A stretch of 64,000 bases of DNA from Maea johnstoni. Taxonomy: Eukaryota; Annelida; Polychaeta; Spionida; Magelonidae. The notes under the pieces were generated by a model. That model was given only the letters and a program-made list of their open reading frames with translations. It ran no database searches and had not been told where the DNA came from. This document shows positions 23,409 through 35,930 of the stretch, piece after piece; the stretch's first letter is position 1, and each line of letters starts with the position of its first letter. A program made the position numbers and the translations under genes. The DNA is taken from the NCBI GenBank assembly GCA_963942565.1, contig OZ012686.1:58912917-58976916 (forward strand). The letters are read 5' to 3'.

Positions 23409-23545
23409 ATGGATTGGAGTATACTTGATGCCTCATCTGACCTCACCCCTTCACCCAAACACATCACATTTCGGACAGTTGATGATAATGAGGAGGATGA
23501 TAATGATGATAATGTCTACTACGGACCTACAAACATAGATACAAG
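23409..23545 (+). CDS. Candidate coding exon, possibly an alternative 5' FEZ exon
   Basis: An open frame from ATG 23409 encodes 45 full codons (MDWSILDASSDLTPSPK, then an acidic D/N/E run, then VYYGPTNIDT) and ends at an AG|gtatga donor leaving two bases. The next recognised exon (30100) starts with one base before its frame, so the phases fit and would create an Arg codon. Composition (S, P, D, E, N) suits the disordered N-terminal part of FEZ proteins. Against it: the sequence is not one I know from FEZ; the acidic run comes from GATGATAATG-like simple sequence; the acceptor side (cagagactaaagcag) is purine-rich, so it would have to be a first exon. The frame stays open upstream to 23376. 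Confidence 0.3.
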
Positions 23546-23679
23546 GTATGATTCAGAAAGACAGGTGAATCAGTAAATACAATCTGTGTCTCTGTCACAG
23601 GATATTAGATTGTTTATGTTGTTAACTTTGTTACTGCTGAATGAGTCATGATATTGTTACACCATAATGACACCATTAC

Positions 23680-24060
23680 TCAGATTTTCAGATTTATAGA
23701 AGGTCCATGATATTGATTTTCAAGACACCCACACCAACATCGAATTACACCCACACCAGTTCATTGGTTCAATATCAGTTCCAATAGCAAATGGTATTGA
23801 TTTAAAAGACTATCAATATTTTCTTTTTTACTCCTTATCACCCTAAAGACATTTACACAACCTAGACTGGCATATCTTGAATATATCCCAGTGTATATTT
23901 TTCATTATCAATCTGCATAGCAAATAGTATTGATTCAGAGGTTAGTTAACGTTTTTATCTAATATTCTTTTACCCGCACCAGCCTGTAGAGATATCCACA
24001 GCCGGATATCTCTTTTATGTAGCGTAGTTTCATTATCAATCCCTATAGCAAACTGTAGAT
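23680..24060. repeat. Diverged repeats of about 130-140 bp
   Basis: Three spaced phrases recur: caatatcagttccaatagcaaatggtat, cattatcaatctgcatagcaaat and cattatcaatccctatagcaaac. They are separated by related T-rich sequence, indicating an old tandem duplication. Confidence 0.55.
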
Positions 24061-27000
24061 AGAAGAAGCAATAGGCTCTTTTTTATATCAACACAACCCT
24101 GTGTAGATCCATACTGCATGGTTGGTATCTCCGTTATGCTAGTTCTAACACCATTCCAGCAAGGCATTGGTATGGTATGGTAAGAGTGGTCGTAGCATGA
24201 ATCACGGCTGTATACTGCTGGTGGGTACATACTCCATAGCCATACTATGCACGTAGGTGATCCAGTTATCATTGATCGGCAGTATTTGCACATGAAATCA
24301 GTTTCTGCCTGATCAAAGAGTAGCCGGTGCTGCAGCGTGTTTGTTTTGGTAATAGCTCATTAGAAACCAACACCTAAAAGGCTTGAATCAGGCGACTTGC
24401 ATCTTCCAGGGAAATGATTGGCATTTATCTAGGAAGTTTAGACTGCAGTTAGTACCATGTGTGATACTCCCACATTCTTTGGTGTCTGTCAATTAATAGA
24501 TACTGATAGCATTCTCTACCATGGTCGGCAGCTGCCAAGTCAATATCTAGAGTAACAGCCATTTTCTTACCTGTATCTTCACTCATAATTTGCTTTTAAT
24601 TATGCTGTGATTTCAACATTTCAGTCACACAATGACATACTATTTCATAAAGGATATATTTCCAAATGCTAACAAGCTTGGAATGGTTAAGATATCCATA
24701 GATATTATAAAAATAGCATCAGGAATATGAATACAGTCTGGCACATTTGGAAATAATTTGATAATAAAGCAATATTTCAATATTTTGAGAACAAGTTGAC
24801 TGAAGGCATTACGTCCAAGCCTTTGTGATTTATCAACCAGAGGGCAAGGCATTGTCTCATGGAAGTAAGTACTTGGAATTTGAAGCATTTCAATTATTGT
24901 CACAACCTTGGAGCTCAAAATGGTTGGCTTTCCTGAAGGCTTCAAAAGGGAGTTAAAATGATTCAATGAATGAACAGGCTTCCTAGGGAATAAATGTTTA
25001 GTGTTGTGTGAAATTGATACACAGTATGAAGTTAGTATAAATCATATTTATTTTGTAATAGTTGTAATATATAAGGATAATTGGCCATAGACTGTCCTGG
25101 CCAAGGAAGGGTTAATATTCACCACTGCTTTTCTTTATTACAGAGAATAAGCTTAACTATTTGAGAACTGTAGCAGGTGCATTTTTACGGACATTAAGAT
25201 AATCATTTGAGAATATAAGCCGGTGCATTTTTTCAGTAGGATTTATGCGAAGTTTACATGGGAAGATTTAAAGGATGAGAGGAATAAGTAGGATTAGCTG
25301 GGTAGTCTGGATTATCCATGTCATCCAAGATAAAATCTGACATTTTCTGCTTGTGCGATTATTGGTATGGGAAATCCATAAACTAATCCATAGTGTCGAC
25401 CCGTAAGTGGCAATTAGGCGGGCACTATTGGCGTATTGTTCCTCTAGACATAGGTATAATAGCCCTTCATTCTAGCAATCAATACTCAGTCTACAATTAC
25501 AGACACACATCTAGGTCAACTTCCACCAAGCTTCAGTTCATACTCAATCTATTTTACATGGGCAATTTGTTGTAGATTTTTCAGTTATTTGGATATTGAG
25601 AACCTCTTGTGGTGTTTTTGCCGTTTTTGAAAATATTTTAAGGCATTGCAATTCTATTTAAATATTTCAGTTTAAAGCTCACAAATAAGTGCCATTTGAA
25701 AAAAAAACATTGGTTCATGTACACAAAGAAGTATTGATTGGGAAATAGTTGCTATAAGTAGCACTTCCCCTCTCTCTGCCTTTCTCCCACAATGTTATCT
25801 TTATCAATTATTGGTGGAATGGCTTTTTCTATCTTTGCATACAATCAATGGCACTCTCACTTGCCTATTTGTTTTATTTACAATACAAATGTTGTTGTAT
25901 AATGAAAAATTGTTTGACATAGAAAATATTTTTTGAATTAAGTAATATTTGATATTTCATCCATCTTAATTCACATCATTTGGTTACCATATAACTATAA
26001 CATTGTTATTTTGTGTTATTGATTAAGAAGTTATTATCATAGGATTGATGACGGTTTTGACCTCTATCTCACACTATGGCAGATTGGCATACACTTCTTG
26101 ACCAGCTGGGAGCACAAAACTTTGATTAAAAAACTTATAGAATTGTCAATTTCAAAAACATATTATTGAAAATTCTGAGATATATACTGTGTCTCTTTTC
26201 TAAATAAAAGAGTTAATGTTTGTGGTTGATTCTGAATAAAATGTGGCTTCTCTTTGAAAACTGGACACCGCAATCTTTTTAATTGCCTATTTTGGAAACC
26301 CAGTATTTTTGAAACTCTGTCTTTGTAAAAAAGTATTGATTAAAAGTATTGCTGTTTTTAAATGCTTTTGGTTTGATTTATATGTGCCTAAATAGCCTTA
26401 GCGGAATTCCATGTCACTACCCTAACAATTTACTGAGCGGAAGCTGCTAATTTTTTGTATTGATAATTGTTAAACATGCCATCTTATTGAACAGAAGCAG
26501 CTGTGCCAAACCAATTAGCAGTTGCTAATCAACTAATCTATGTGTTTTTACTGTGACCTTGAAGAGCTCTGTTGATGGCAGGGGGGAAGGTTGGAACAGT
26601 CAGAGAAAAAATCCTCATAATCAATACTAAACTCCTTCATTAAGTGCACTATTAGACAACATGTGAATTCCGTTTATTTAGGCTTTACATTGATTTTGAG
26701 TTGATGCTGATCCTGATTTGGTTCTACTTGTCTTACTGTGCGTTTATAGAGATTGCCGAAGTAGCCCGAAGTAGCCCATGACTTGTATTGCCTAAGCTGA
26801 ATGGACAGAGAAGGTACCTATAGGCACTGGATTATTCAATTCATTAATGAGGCTTCTTTTATCCAAGGTGGAAGACCAAAAGATTGATAAATGCTTCAAA
26901 AGATTCCCTGACATGTTGTTATTCTTTAAAAGTTTCACCTGCTACCATCAGAGGAGTATGTATATGCCAGGGTTTCAGTCATTTTTTAGCCCTTTTCACA

Positions 27001-28600
27001 TTATTATGTTTTGAACAAGCAGTGAAAGGGTTGGAACTTGTAAGTACGTTATATCATAACCTTAAATAGTGCTTGGTCTTGATAAACCAAAGAGGTAATA
27101 AGGTCCTAGAAATCTATAAACTCACCAAATCAGTCTAAACTGTTAACGTAATTGAATTGGGCTACAGGATATGAAAGCTTGACCCTTAATGATAAATGGC
27201 AAGGACCTCAAGCAAATAATGGCACAGTAATATAGCATTTGCAATCACTGCACTATAAGGTTCAATGCCATCTTCAGGGGACCAATTCAATTACCAGAAG
27301 AGTAGCCTATTGCATTGCAATATCAACTCACTTTACGGAATAATATTAGAAGCACACACATTCAGTCACCTTGCTGGAGGCTGTCCCTCGTGGTAGGAAT
27401 GTTTATTGATATGACAAAAGGGTGCACTCACTCAACTCTTAGAAACCATTTGAAGGAGGGGCTAAAATGCGACTTGCCCTACTTGGCAGGTAATGCCATA
27501 TAGGATATGTACTATAGAATCATAGGACAGGTATTTGTCCATATGAAAACATGAGATTGCAGATAATAATATAGTAATCAATTTACATAAAATAGAACTG
27601 AAAAAATATGTTTGTCTTTTATTGTACAATATGGATAGATATTATTAAATTAGAGGACTACTGTACATAAAAAGCATTTTATCTACATCTGGTAGCTAAG
27701 AAGAAAACATTGCAAGAGAATAAGTTTAAAGTAGTCAAAGTTCATGTAAATACTTATTTTGGAAACCTTCAGCCGCCTTTAACCAAAGTAAATAGTTATG
27801 ATAAAGGAAATAATTGTGGGCACTGTCCCATATGCAATTTTTTAGTATTTAATGTGTGCCAGCCCCCATAAAGAACATTGGCACTATCTCTTAAACCTGA
27901 AATGTATAAATGTAGATAAAGTGAAAACAAGGGCACAGCTAAGGAATTCAGGGGCTACAACCCCTAATTATATGTGGCTGAGTATTTCCAGAAATTCCTA
28001 GGATAATGCCAGAAAATGCTAAGGTTTTTTGGAAGTCACAGCCACTTTTACTTCTAAAAGGACATGATTTCATTAGAGAAAGGGCAGGTTTGAATTAGAA
28101 GAGGTGATTTGTTTCCTCTCTAAGCAAAAGGCAAGAGGTATTTTATGGTTACAATTTAAGATTCTGTTAAAGCACAAGGTAGGTCAATAACACCTGAACC
28201 CCGTTTCTCCACATTAAGCTGTTTGTTGTCTGGCTAAGAACAATTATCAACCCCTTGTGTTATACAATAATCAAGACAGCCTTTGAAAGGAGCCCCCTCT
28301 CGGATATTCCAACTGGGCATTCAGATATTTTCTTTTAGATACAAGGAATGATACAGTCATTTCATCAAATAGTTTAATTTATTTTCTAAAGGTCAATGGC
28401 ATCAATTATTTGTAAAAGTATGCTTTACAAAATTCAGAAAGGATGCAATGAATTACTAACTCTGTAGTATTCATCACAAAAAGGTATGCAAAACTTTGAA
28501 TGTTAATAGTTATAAATATCATAAATAGGTTCCATCTAAATTTTAGACAGCACATACCCCCTGGATATTAAGTAGTTTATATTCCCCATTACTACAGCAG
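24061..28600. other. Long non-coding stretch, probably intron
   Basis: This region precedes the first recognised FEZ exon and is probably intronic if an upstream exon lies in or before the window. The FEZ segment normally upstream (EDLVN-FDEK-type sequence) was looked for and not found. A TTAA-element end-like gggttaa occurs at 25109. There are no arrays. Confidence 0.4.
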
Positions 28601-29110
28601 GTTCGCCTAAATTGCGACACCAGCTCTCTAGTACTGAGATGTTTCCCAGCATGCAGTGGCAAGGTTGCCGCGGTGCATAGCGTGATGTGGTGGAAAAGAG
28701 GCTTTCAGTAATAGTGTCTAGATGAGCTGGCTGTGACCTGACGCAGCCTGGTTATGTGCCTACCTCCGCCGCCGCCACCGCAGCCCTTGTCTGACGGACC
28801 ACACATCAGCACCATGCAGCTCACTCCCTCCCTCCCAGCCACGGAGAGGTGCCAATATCGCCGCAATAATACACCCATCTGCACCGGCACCTAACAAAAA
28901 CACGGCCTGCTGAAGGTCAGGAGGGGATTTTTTGGAGGAGTATTTTGTTAAGTTGAGGATTTGCAGGTTTGATAGATTAGGGGAAATGAGTTCCCAGTAG
29001 AGTGTAGGAAGAGGGAGAGAGGGAGGGAGGGGGATGAATAATCGATAACCCCGGTGGTGGTGGTGCTGGGCCTGGTGTGCAAGGAGGGCCGGCTGGCTGG
29101 CACCCATGAT
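28601..29110. other. GC-rich island 1 kb upstream of the first FEZ exon
   Basis: The most GC-rich part of this side of the window, with (CCG)n-like runs at 28766-28783 and CT/GA-rich runs at 28825-28835 and 29009-29032. It could be a conserved intronic element or an internal promoter with a 5' exon. The open minus frames (28705-29107) are low-complexity and look fortuitous. Confidence 0.3.
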
Positions 29111-29156
29111 TTATGGCCATAAAGGACGCCTACATCTGCTTCTGATCACTCCCATG

Positions 29157-29246
29157 CTTTATGGGAACACAATACATTCACCCATACATTCTCATACCCA
29201 GCTCTTTATGGGAACGCAATACATTTACCCATACAGTTTCAAACAA
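29157..29246. repeat. 46-bp duplication, two copies
   Basis: ctttatgggaac(a/g)caatacatt and acccatac recur 46 bp apart with only a few differences. Confidence 0.85.
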
Positions 29247-30099
29247 CCCAGCTCATCTGACAGTACAGCTTAAATAGCAAGAAACCTGTGGTGCGCTGAA
29301 AGAAATATTTGGTTTATTAGTATTAGAAACAATGTTATTTCCAATTGTATTGGTCAGTGAAAACAGGTGGTGTTCATGAACAAATCAAATATATTTCACC
29401 CTAGGGGACTTGGCTCTTTTTACAGGTGGTCATTCTTAACAACATAGTTATTAGTTCTTACTGTTTTTGTCAGTCGTTTGATGTTTATACTCACATTAGT
29501 ACGTTGTGCTATATTGAATAATATTTAAGGAATAATGTATTAAAGGTACCATATCAGACATTTACAATCTCAAGATCGTTCAATACAGGCTGACATAGGT
29601 ATCTGTTGCAGTGTTTTGAATGATATTTAACCAGTCATGTATTTCATAGTTGCCCTCCGAAGGTATTTTCTGAGTGTTATGATACTTTAAAAGATGACAT
29701 AGACAAAATCACAAATTAGCTAAGTATTGGAAGAAGAATTGCAGGTTATGTTTAATTCAGCATTCCTTTATCAAATACATTCCAGTGGATCCTTTATTTA
29801 AGTTAGAAATCACCATTATAATGGTCTGACCTTCTTAAGCCTTTGCTAGGATGAATGGGTCAATCTCTCAAAAGCCTGTAAGCTTATATACAGTTTAAAT
29901 CTCATCCTGTGTCTCCTTCAAGCAGAGAATTCATGTTTCATTTTTCAGTGGTTGATATAATTTTTTCTGGTGTATATACTATATAGTTACCTATAGAAAG
30001 TGTTCTCTATGTGATGTGATACCTTTGAAGATGATATAAACACAAATGTATGTTTTATTTATTCAGTTGGTAATATTGTATTTTTCTCTGTGATTTCAG

Positions 30100-30208
30100 G
30101 ATGTGGTGGACTATAACAGGGAACTTCGGTAATATCTTGCCAATAGACTGGTCCAAATCATATGCACGTCAGCTACATACCAAGTCATTAAATCTGGGAG
30201 AGAAGAGG
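30100..30208 (+). CDS. FEZ: FEZ / UNC-76 homologue, exon A (conserved WWTITGNFGNILP segment)
   Basis: FEZ/UNC-76 proteins are kinesin-1 cargo adaptors needed for axon outgrowth, fasciculation and axonal transport. This 109-base exon contributes one base and 36 codons, including WWTITGNFGNILPIDWSKS and then YARQLHTKSLNLGEKR. From memory it matches the conserved segment of invertebrate UNC-76 and aligns more loosely with vertebrate FEZ1/2 (VWDALTDNYIPSL). The acceptor is a strong pyrimidine tract (tttttctctgtgatttcag) and the donor is AGG|gtaagt. Entry phase leaves one base in this exon; exit is phase 0, which fits exon B. The ATG at 30101 is an internal Met, not the start: family members have about 100 or more residues before this point. 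The upstream exon was not recognised. Confidence 0.9.
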
Positions 30209-33200
30209 GTAAGTATGCTACCTATTCAGCCCCTCAAGCCGCAGCAGCCTCTTCATTATTATTGTATCCGTGGAATTCTAATATGCACATTTAATATATT
30301 AATGGCCGTGTTTTGTTTAGAGGATATATATGCATCAGTATTTGCTCTGCATGGATATGTTATGTTATTGGATTCATCATTAATTTTTAATTAACCCATT
30401 AAAATTAAGATCACCAATTGAATGCAAAATATAATAGATTACACATTCTCAAAGTGTTACTCAGTAAAGCATACATGATATTTTTTTAAAGGTCAAGGGT
30501 CAAACTGTTATTAAGTAAAGCATTTAATTAGTTATCTAATACAGCATTGAATTCTATCTAAAAAAACAAGATAGAGAATTACATTTTACCATGTTCTATA
30601 TGTTTAGGTTAATCGTACTTTAATGTTTGAAAGCTAAAAGTATATTTTTTTCAGCAATCCTGAACGGGGCTAGGAGAATTTTCCAAAGAGTTAAAGCAGT
30701 TTGTTGTGCAGTGCCCCTGCTTGATCCCCTAGAGCCTCTGTAGACGTGACTTTACAACATCCCTACTGTACACTCATTGCTGGTGTTTACCTTGTTAATG
30801 TGGGATCCATACATTGGGTTGTGTAAGCAATGTCCTTCTAGAGTCAAGAAGTGCACTTCCCTGCCGGCGACTATTAGCCATAACATTATTGATAGACCTA
30901 ATAGATTTTCAAAGATTGAGGACTGGGCCCAAACTGGGGCAAGAATTCTCCCCGGCTCTTTGTGAATAATTAAAGCGGAATGCATATAGTAGAATGATGG
31001 AATGGCTTTTCATTGAATTTCTTAATGTGGTTTAATGATAAGGGGAATAACAGGTTCCTTTATGGGGCACTTGGCTAATACCCAACATGGGGTGTTTGTG
31101 CCAACAGTACATTCCTCCTAAGGAGGGTTGGGCCATCACTGAGTTTACAACAAAGCCAGCCTGCTCTGATTGCTACAACTTCAATATCAGACCTCCTCTG
31201 CTTCAAATCTGGCAAGTGCCTCTAGTCCAACGTAACATAGCCAGTATTGTTACAAAAGGGACAATATATGTTCAGTTTTCTCTTAGGGCCAACTGTGAAC
31301 TATCCCTAAAGAAGTGTGCAAGGCTTAGCCTTTGGAGCATCCCCTAAAACCCTTATTTTATGATCCACACTAACAGGTGTGTAGTGTACTAATACCATGA
31401 AATAAAACCCTTTCTAATCAACCCACCCTTAACTTACCCCTCTCAATAACCCTGGCAGTACAATGCCTAGCTTTCCTATCAACTGACAATAACAATAACA
31501 GTCTCTGCAATACCACCTAACAAAACTCTAACTGAAGAAATGGGTAGAACTACCTGGTTTAATTTAATTCTTGAAGGCTCAGTCATTTTGAGCTGGAATA
31601 AAAAAAAATGTCTCAGTCAGCCGAGGAGGTCAGTGTGCCAAGAAGAGCTAACTCCATTTAAAAGCAGAACTATTAACATAAGAATAAAATAAACTAGGGT
31701 AATATTTAGTAAACTAATATGTTTATTAATCAAACGTTTCAAACCCCAAAATAGTATACATGTGTTACCCTTTATAATTAATTGGTATTTTTAATGATCA
31801 GTCTACTATTGGAATAATAACTATTAGTTTTGCCAGTATTCTGTTATGGCATGAACATTGTGATATGTATGTTAAACATCTTTTCTGGCACACATGTAGC
31901 TAAATATCTGTATGGTCAGCACTTTTAAGTTGAGGTCTGTTTATTGTGGTATAATTTTGTTTTTAACCCTAGGTACTTCTTGTTTCTTACATTCAAGTCC
32001 TGAATGTGGATGGAATTGTCCCTGCCCCTTAATGTTAATGAAAACCTGAATTCAGGAAAGATTTCAGAGTAAATCATTTTATTAGGATTTATGAGATTGA
32101 TATTTAAGTCTACTGTAATTTATTGGCTCGAGGATTGATGTCAGATCTACTTTCAGCCACACTGCTTCGTTTGAGCCGCATATAGCTATAAAAAGACACA
32201 TTCTCAATTACATTCAAAATCCAGTAGATTGCTGTCTCGTAACATAATCCAAATAATCTAAATTGCAGGAAAGTAATTGATCCCAGACATGGCCAATGGA
32301 AGACTCTCCTTTTGTTCTGATTACGTCAATCCACTAATTTGCCATGTATAGCTTTTGGCAACATGAATTCTCTTCCACTCTTTGCCCAGACATGCAATTC
32401 TCCTTCCATGTTCAGCCCAATGATAATTGAAAAGCAGTGTTCTCCTTTTCCTTCCATCGATTCTCGCTGGCAAGCTAGAAAATCTGCCTCCATGGCATAT
32501 AGCCAAGCAACATTTCAAAAATACTTAAATTACTGTTGTATTATTTGCAACTTCTTAGATATAAAGGAAATGATGTGGATAACCATAATTTTTGATAAAG
32601 ATCTAAGCCTAGCAGCTTACTTAATCCAGAAGCAAAAAGTGAAAGAAGTGGAACTTCTTGGCAAGTGGCAAAGTCCTTAAAATGTATGGAAACCAACAGT
32701 CTATGTGTGAGAGCCAGCTCTGAGTCAATGTGCAATGTGCTAGACTGCTAAGCCATAGGGGAAGCCATTGCTTCCATAAAACAATCACTGTATTGTTCTT
32801 TTGTGCTTGTGTTGGCATCATGAAATTGGCGAGATCTGCGTATGTTTTTATTTGAACAGTTGATCAGATCTAATGGAGTTCCTAAGATTGGGAGTGCAGC
32901 TCTATAGGGATCAGCCTATATATTTCACTTTAGGTCGTTCCTCTACCCATAAAAATGCTGCTACACAGGGGAAAAGTTTAAAAGCCTTAGGGTATTTATC
33001 ACGTGTAGACCTAGGTAGGCCTCGCTCTATAGGTAGAGTGGGAAATTGGACTTAGCTTTATCTTTGTCAAAATTACATTAGTGTACACTAAGGGTATGGT
33101 GACCTGAATGTTCTCTAATGTAAAATCAATAGGGTCCTGGATTCAGTATCTTGGTTGATGGAAAATCCATTGATCAAAGGTAGATATTTCAGATAAAAAC

Positions 33201-33783
33201 CTCTGAGAACACCTATAATGGCAACGCTATAATTGATTTACAATGATTCTTGTAATGATTTGATCATCAATTGTTACATTTATTATTAACAGTAATCAGC
33301 TATTCAGAATACTTCATTGGCTGTAAAGACCAGGACCGATAACACTGCAATAAACTTATCCTGTTAAATCACCAAGCTCTACCATATAACTAGTTGGTGT
33401 AGGAATGACATTAACTCATGACTGGTTTTAATCATTGGCAGATATTAAGGTCTGTAGGTGTTGGAAATGATCATTCCCGCAAGTTCTGAAAAGTAATCGA
33501 AAAGGATAGCAAAAGTTGTATCATGGGAAATTTTTAATTATATGTGTCTCCATCTTAATGAAAATATCCAGTTATGATTTTTTTCAAATGAAAACTTCCA
33601 TGAATATGTTAAAAGGAAATACTCATCAGTAATGCGATATCAGATTAGGCTCTTAGTTGCCATAATTGTCAAAATGATACCTGCAGCCAGTTATTGTAAA
33701 CAATATGGCCGCCTTAGCAACCAAGAAGTGTATTGTGTAAGTAGGTCACCTCCTGAGGCAGTGTTGCTTTTCTTCTCTTCTAG
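30209..33783 (+). other. FEZ intron A-B (3.6 kb)
   Basis: The intron runs from a gtaagt donor to a tcttctcttctag acceptor. A TTAA-element-like end lies at 30391. No nested gene, array or clear inverted repeat was seen. Short open frames here have no family resemblance. Confidence 0.85.
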
Positions 33784-33876
33784 AAGAGAGCATCACTGGA
33801 TTCACCGACTAGCGAGGAGGAGGACGATGCCGACGATGACGGTGATCAGACTATGTCTGACAATGGCAACATCCAG
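33784..33876 (+). CDS. FEZ: FEZ / UNC-76 homologue, exon B (acidic linker)
   Basis: A 93-base, 31-codon exon, phase 0 at both ends, so it could be skipped without shifting the frame. It encodes KRASLDSPTSEEEDDADDDG, then DQTMSDNGNIQ: a basic start, a Ser/Pro patch and a strongly acidic run, the type of disordered linker found in this part of FEZ proteins. The acceptor tgcttttcttctcttctag is strong; the donor CAG|gtacac is weaker. A SP-type site and acidic residues after Ser could be phosphorylated, but this is speculative. Identity rests on its position between two recognised exons and exact phase agreement rather than on sequence similarity. Confidence 0.82.
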
Positions 33877-34782
33877 GTACACTACCCACACCTACTTCTC
33901 AACCTCCTTCACCTATACGCCGCCATGCTCCCTATATACTACTACTATTACTACTACTATAGATTGGGCCAGCAGCAGCAGCAGCTATCTTGTGCCTTTC
34001 TCTTTCTCTTCGTCTCCTCTCTCTCTCTCCCGTCACCGTTTGGCATTTCAGGACTGTGGGCATGGAATTTGCACATGGCTGACCAGTTTCTCCACCAGCA
34101 GCTCTCTTCCTACTCAGATTGGCTAGCTATCTGCAATAACTCCAGCTCTTTTCATTATTATTATATTTTCGGTTCCTTGCTTGGTTTGCACGCAGCGGGC
34201 GTTTCGGCCCTACTACTACTACTACTCTTTCAAATCAAGCACCGTCAGCAGCAGCAGCCTTCTCATGTGTAGATTAAGACAATTTATCATTCTTCATTTA
34301 CAGTCATTTTGCAATGATATAGATGCTGAAAAAAGCGCTTTGTATTGAGTATAGTATTTACAAGACTTTCGCTTTATGAAATGAATTATAGACTTGAACG
34401 TTTTTTCTCTGTAGATATTTTGGCAGTTAGTTATAAGTAGGTCCTAGTGTAGAGTTTGAAGGTTTCTGGACTGTTCTATCTATGTGTTGTGTAAGAAAGT
34501 GCATGCACTGGGACTTGCCAAACAGAACCCCTTCCACAGGTGGTCAGTCATCTTCAAATTTCATGCATCTTTTCGGGTTGGCACCCTGGGGCACACTGTC
34601 CATCCCTGGCCTCTCTCCCTGCAGCAGCCCAGCCTCACTTTCCTACTACAGAACCTATAGATGCGACATGGCATGCTTTCATTGGAACTTTCTCATTTGC
34701 AGCATGATGGTGGCATGACTCTTCAGCGATGGTCACATTTGTCGTTTCTGACTACGTTGTTTTGTGGTTGGTTGTGTTTCAG
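33877..34782 (+). other. FEZ intron B-C (0.9 kb)
   Basis: This short intron has CAG/CTA-type trinucleotide tracts (33940-33985 and 34210-34260) and CT-rich stretches. It runs from a gtacac donor to a ttggttgtgtttcag acceptor. No coding content is supported. Confidence 0.82.
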
Positions 34783-34929
34783 GAGCGTGAGTCGCCGGAG
34801 CTGGACATGTCTGACGACGACGAGCTGGCGCAGGCGTTCGACATGCACTCCCTCATCATCTCCAGCCTACAACAGGAGCCCATGTTTACTGCTGAGGACG
34901 TCATCAACGAGATAGAGGACATGATGCAG
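34783..34929 (+). CDS. FEZ: FEZ / UNC-76 homologue, exon C (TAEDVINEIEDMMQ motif)
   Basis: A 147-base, 49-codon exon, phase 0 at both ends. It encodes ERESPELDMSDDDELAQAFD, MHSLIISSLQQE and PMFTAEDVINEIEDMMQ. The last segment is the FEZ family signature and matches human FEZ1 EPLLTADQVIEEIEEMMQ as I recall it. GC-rich third positions contrast with the AT-rich introns. Splice sites are tgtttcag acceptor and CAG|gtatgt donor. In the family this region is followed by a Ser/Glu-rich linker and then a coiled coil that binds partners and mediates dimerisation; neither is seen in the remaining 29 kb, so the C-terminal half is probably beyond the window. Confidence 0.93.
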
Positions 34930-35930
34930 GTATGTCATCTCTTCTTACTCACACCACGGGATAGTGCTCTAGCACCTAAAAAATATCTTTGGTCAATTCA
35001 TACGAAGAAGGATATTTCTACAGGTTTCTGATTTTTTTTTGTTTGACAAAATGGGCCAATTTGTTGAAAGTGAAAGCAACAAGAACCCAAAACGAAGAAG
35101 ACAACGCATAAAATGGAACTTGAATATCTCTAAAAGTAGAACACATCATTTGGGCAGGTTTTAGGGTTCCTGGAAATGGTTTTGTCCTATTCATGTACAT
35201 AGGAGGACATTTTAAGTTTAAACCCTAAACTGTACAAGTAAGTGCCCTTTTTGCATGGCCATAAGTGTTGAACTTAAATAGGTTCCACTCTATAATCCTC
35301 ATTTACCTAATCCCATAAAGTTGATTTCCAGGGATGGATACTGACTAAAGAGAAGTAGGAACATAGCTTGAAGGAGGTGCCCAAATGTAGCAAAAAATGC
35401 CAAAATGAAATTTTGGCATTTTTCAATGAAAATCTTAAGTGTAATTCAGAAACGAGATTCTCCAAGCAAAGTGAAACCCTTTCACATTTGCCTGTGAATA
35501 TATGTATATTTGAAGCATATGTATATTTGAAGTTTGAAATTAAAAACCACGCCAAATTAACGAGTTATACAGTATCACACAGTGTGACATCCAAAGAGGA
35601 AAATGATTATAATTATCGTACTTCCATTGACATGTTATTCTCAAAGAAAATGATACTATTTGAGTTATACTTTACTTTTATATTTTCATAATATTTCCTC
35701 AGCTTCACAGAACTTCTATCACTGTGAAATATAAACCATTTTTATGATTACAACAAAAAAGGGTGCGATGAATGATTGAATGTACACTTGTGAAGCGCTC
35801 CACAGGCGATTGTAGATAGGCAGAGAGTCGGTCAGGTAGAAAGTTATACTTCAGTGTATTTGACTTAGAATGCAATTTGTTTCTAGGCATTTATTTCCCT
35901 ATTAATAATGGCTATTTTAATGTGAAAAAC
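34930..35930. other. Start of the downstream FEZ intron, nothing further recognised
   Basis: The stretch begins at the gtatgt donor. It is AT-rich with no supported exon, array or inverted repeat. Confidence 0.55.

Noticed and set aside
28705-29107. Minus-strand frames of 61 and 115 codons
   Set aside because: They are low-complexity (His, Pro and Arg runs from GC-rich simple sequence) with no recognisable domain.
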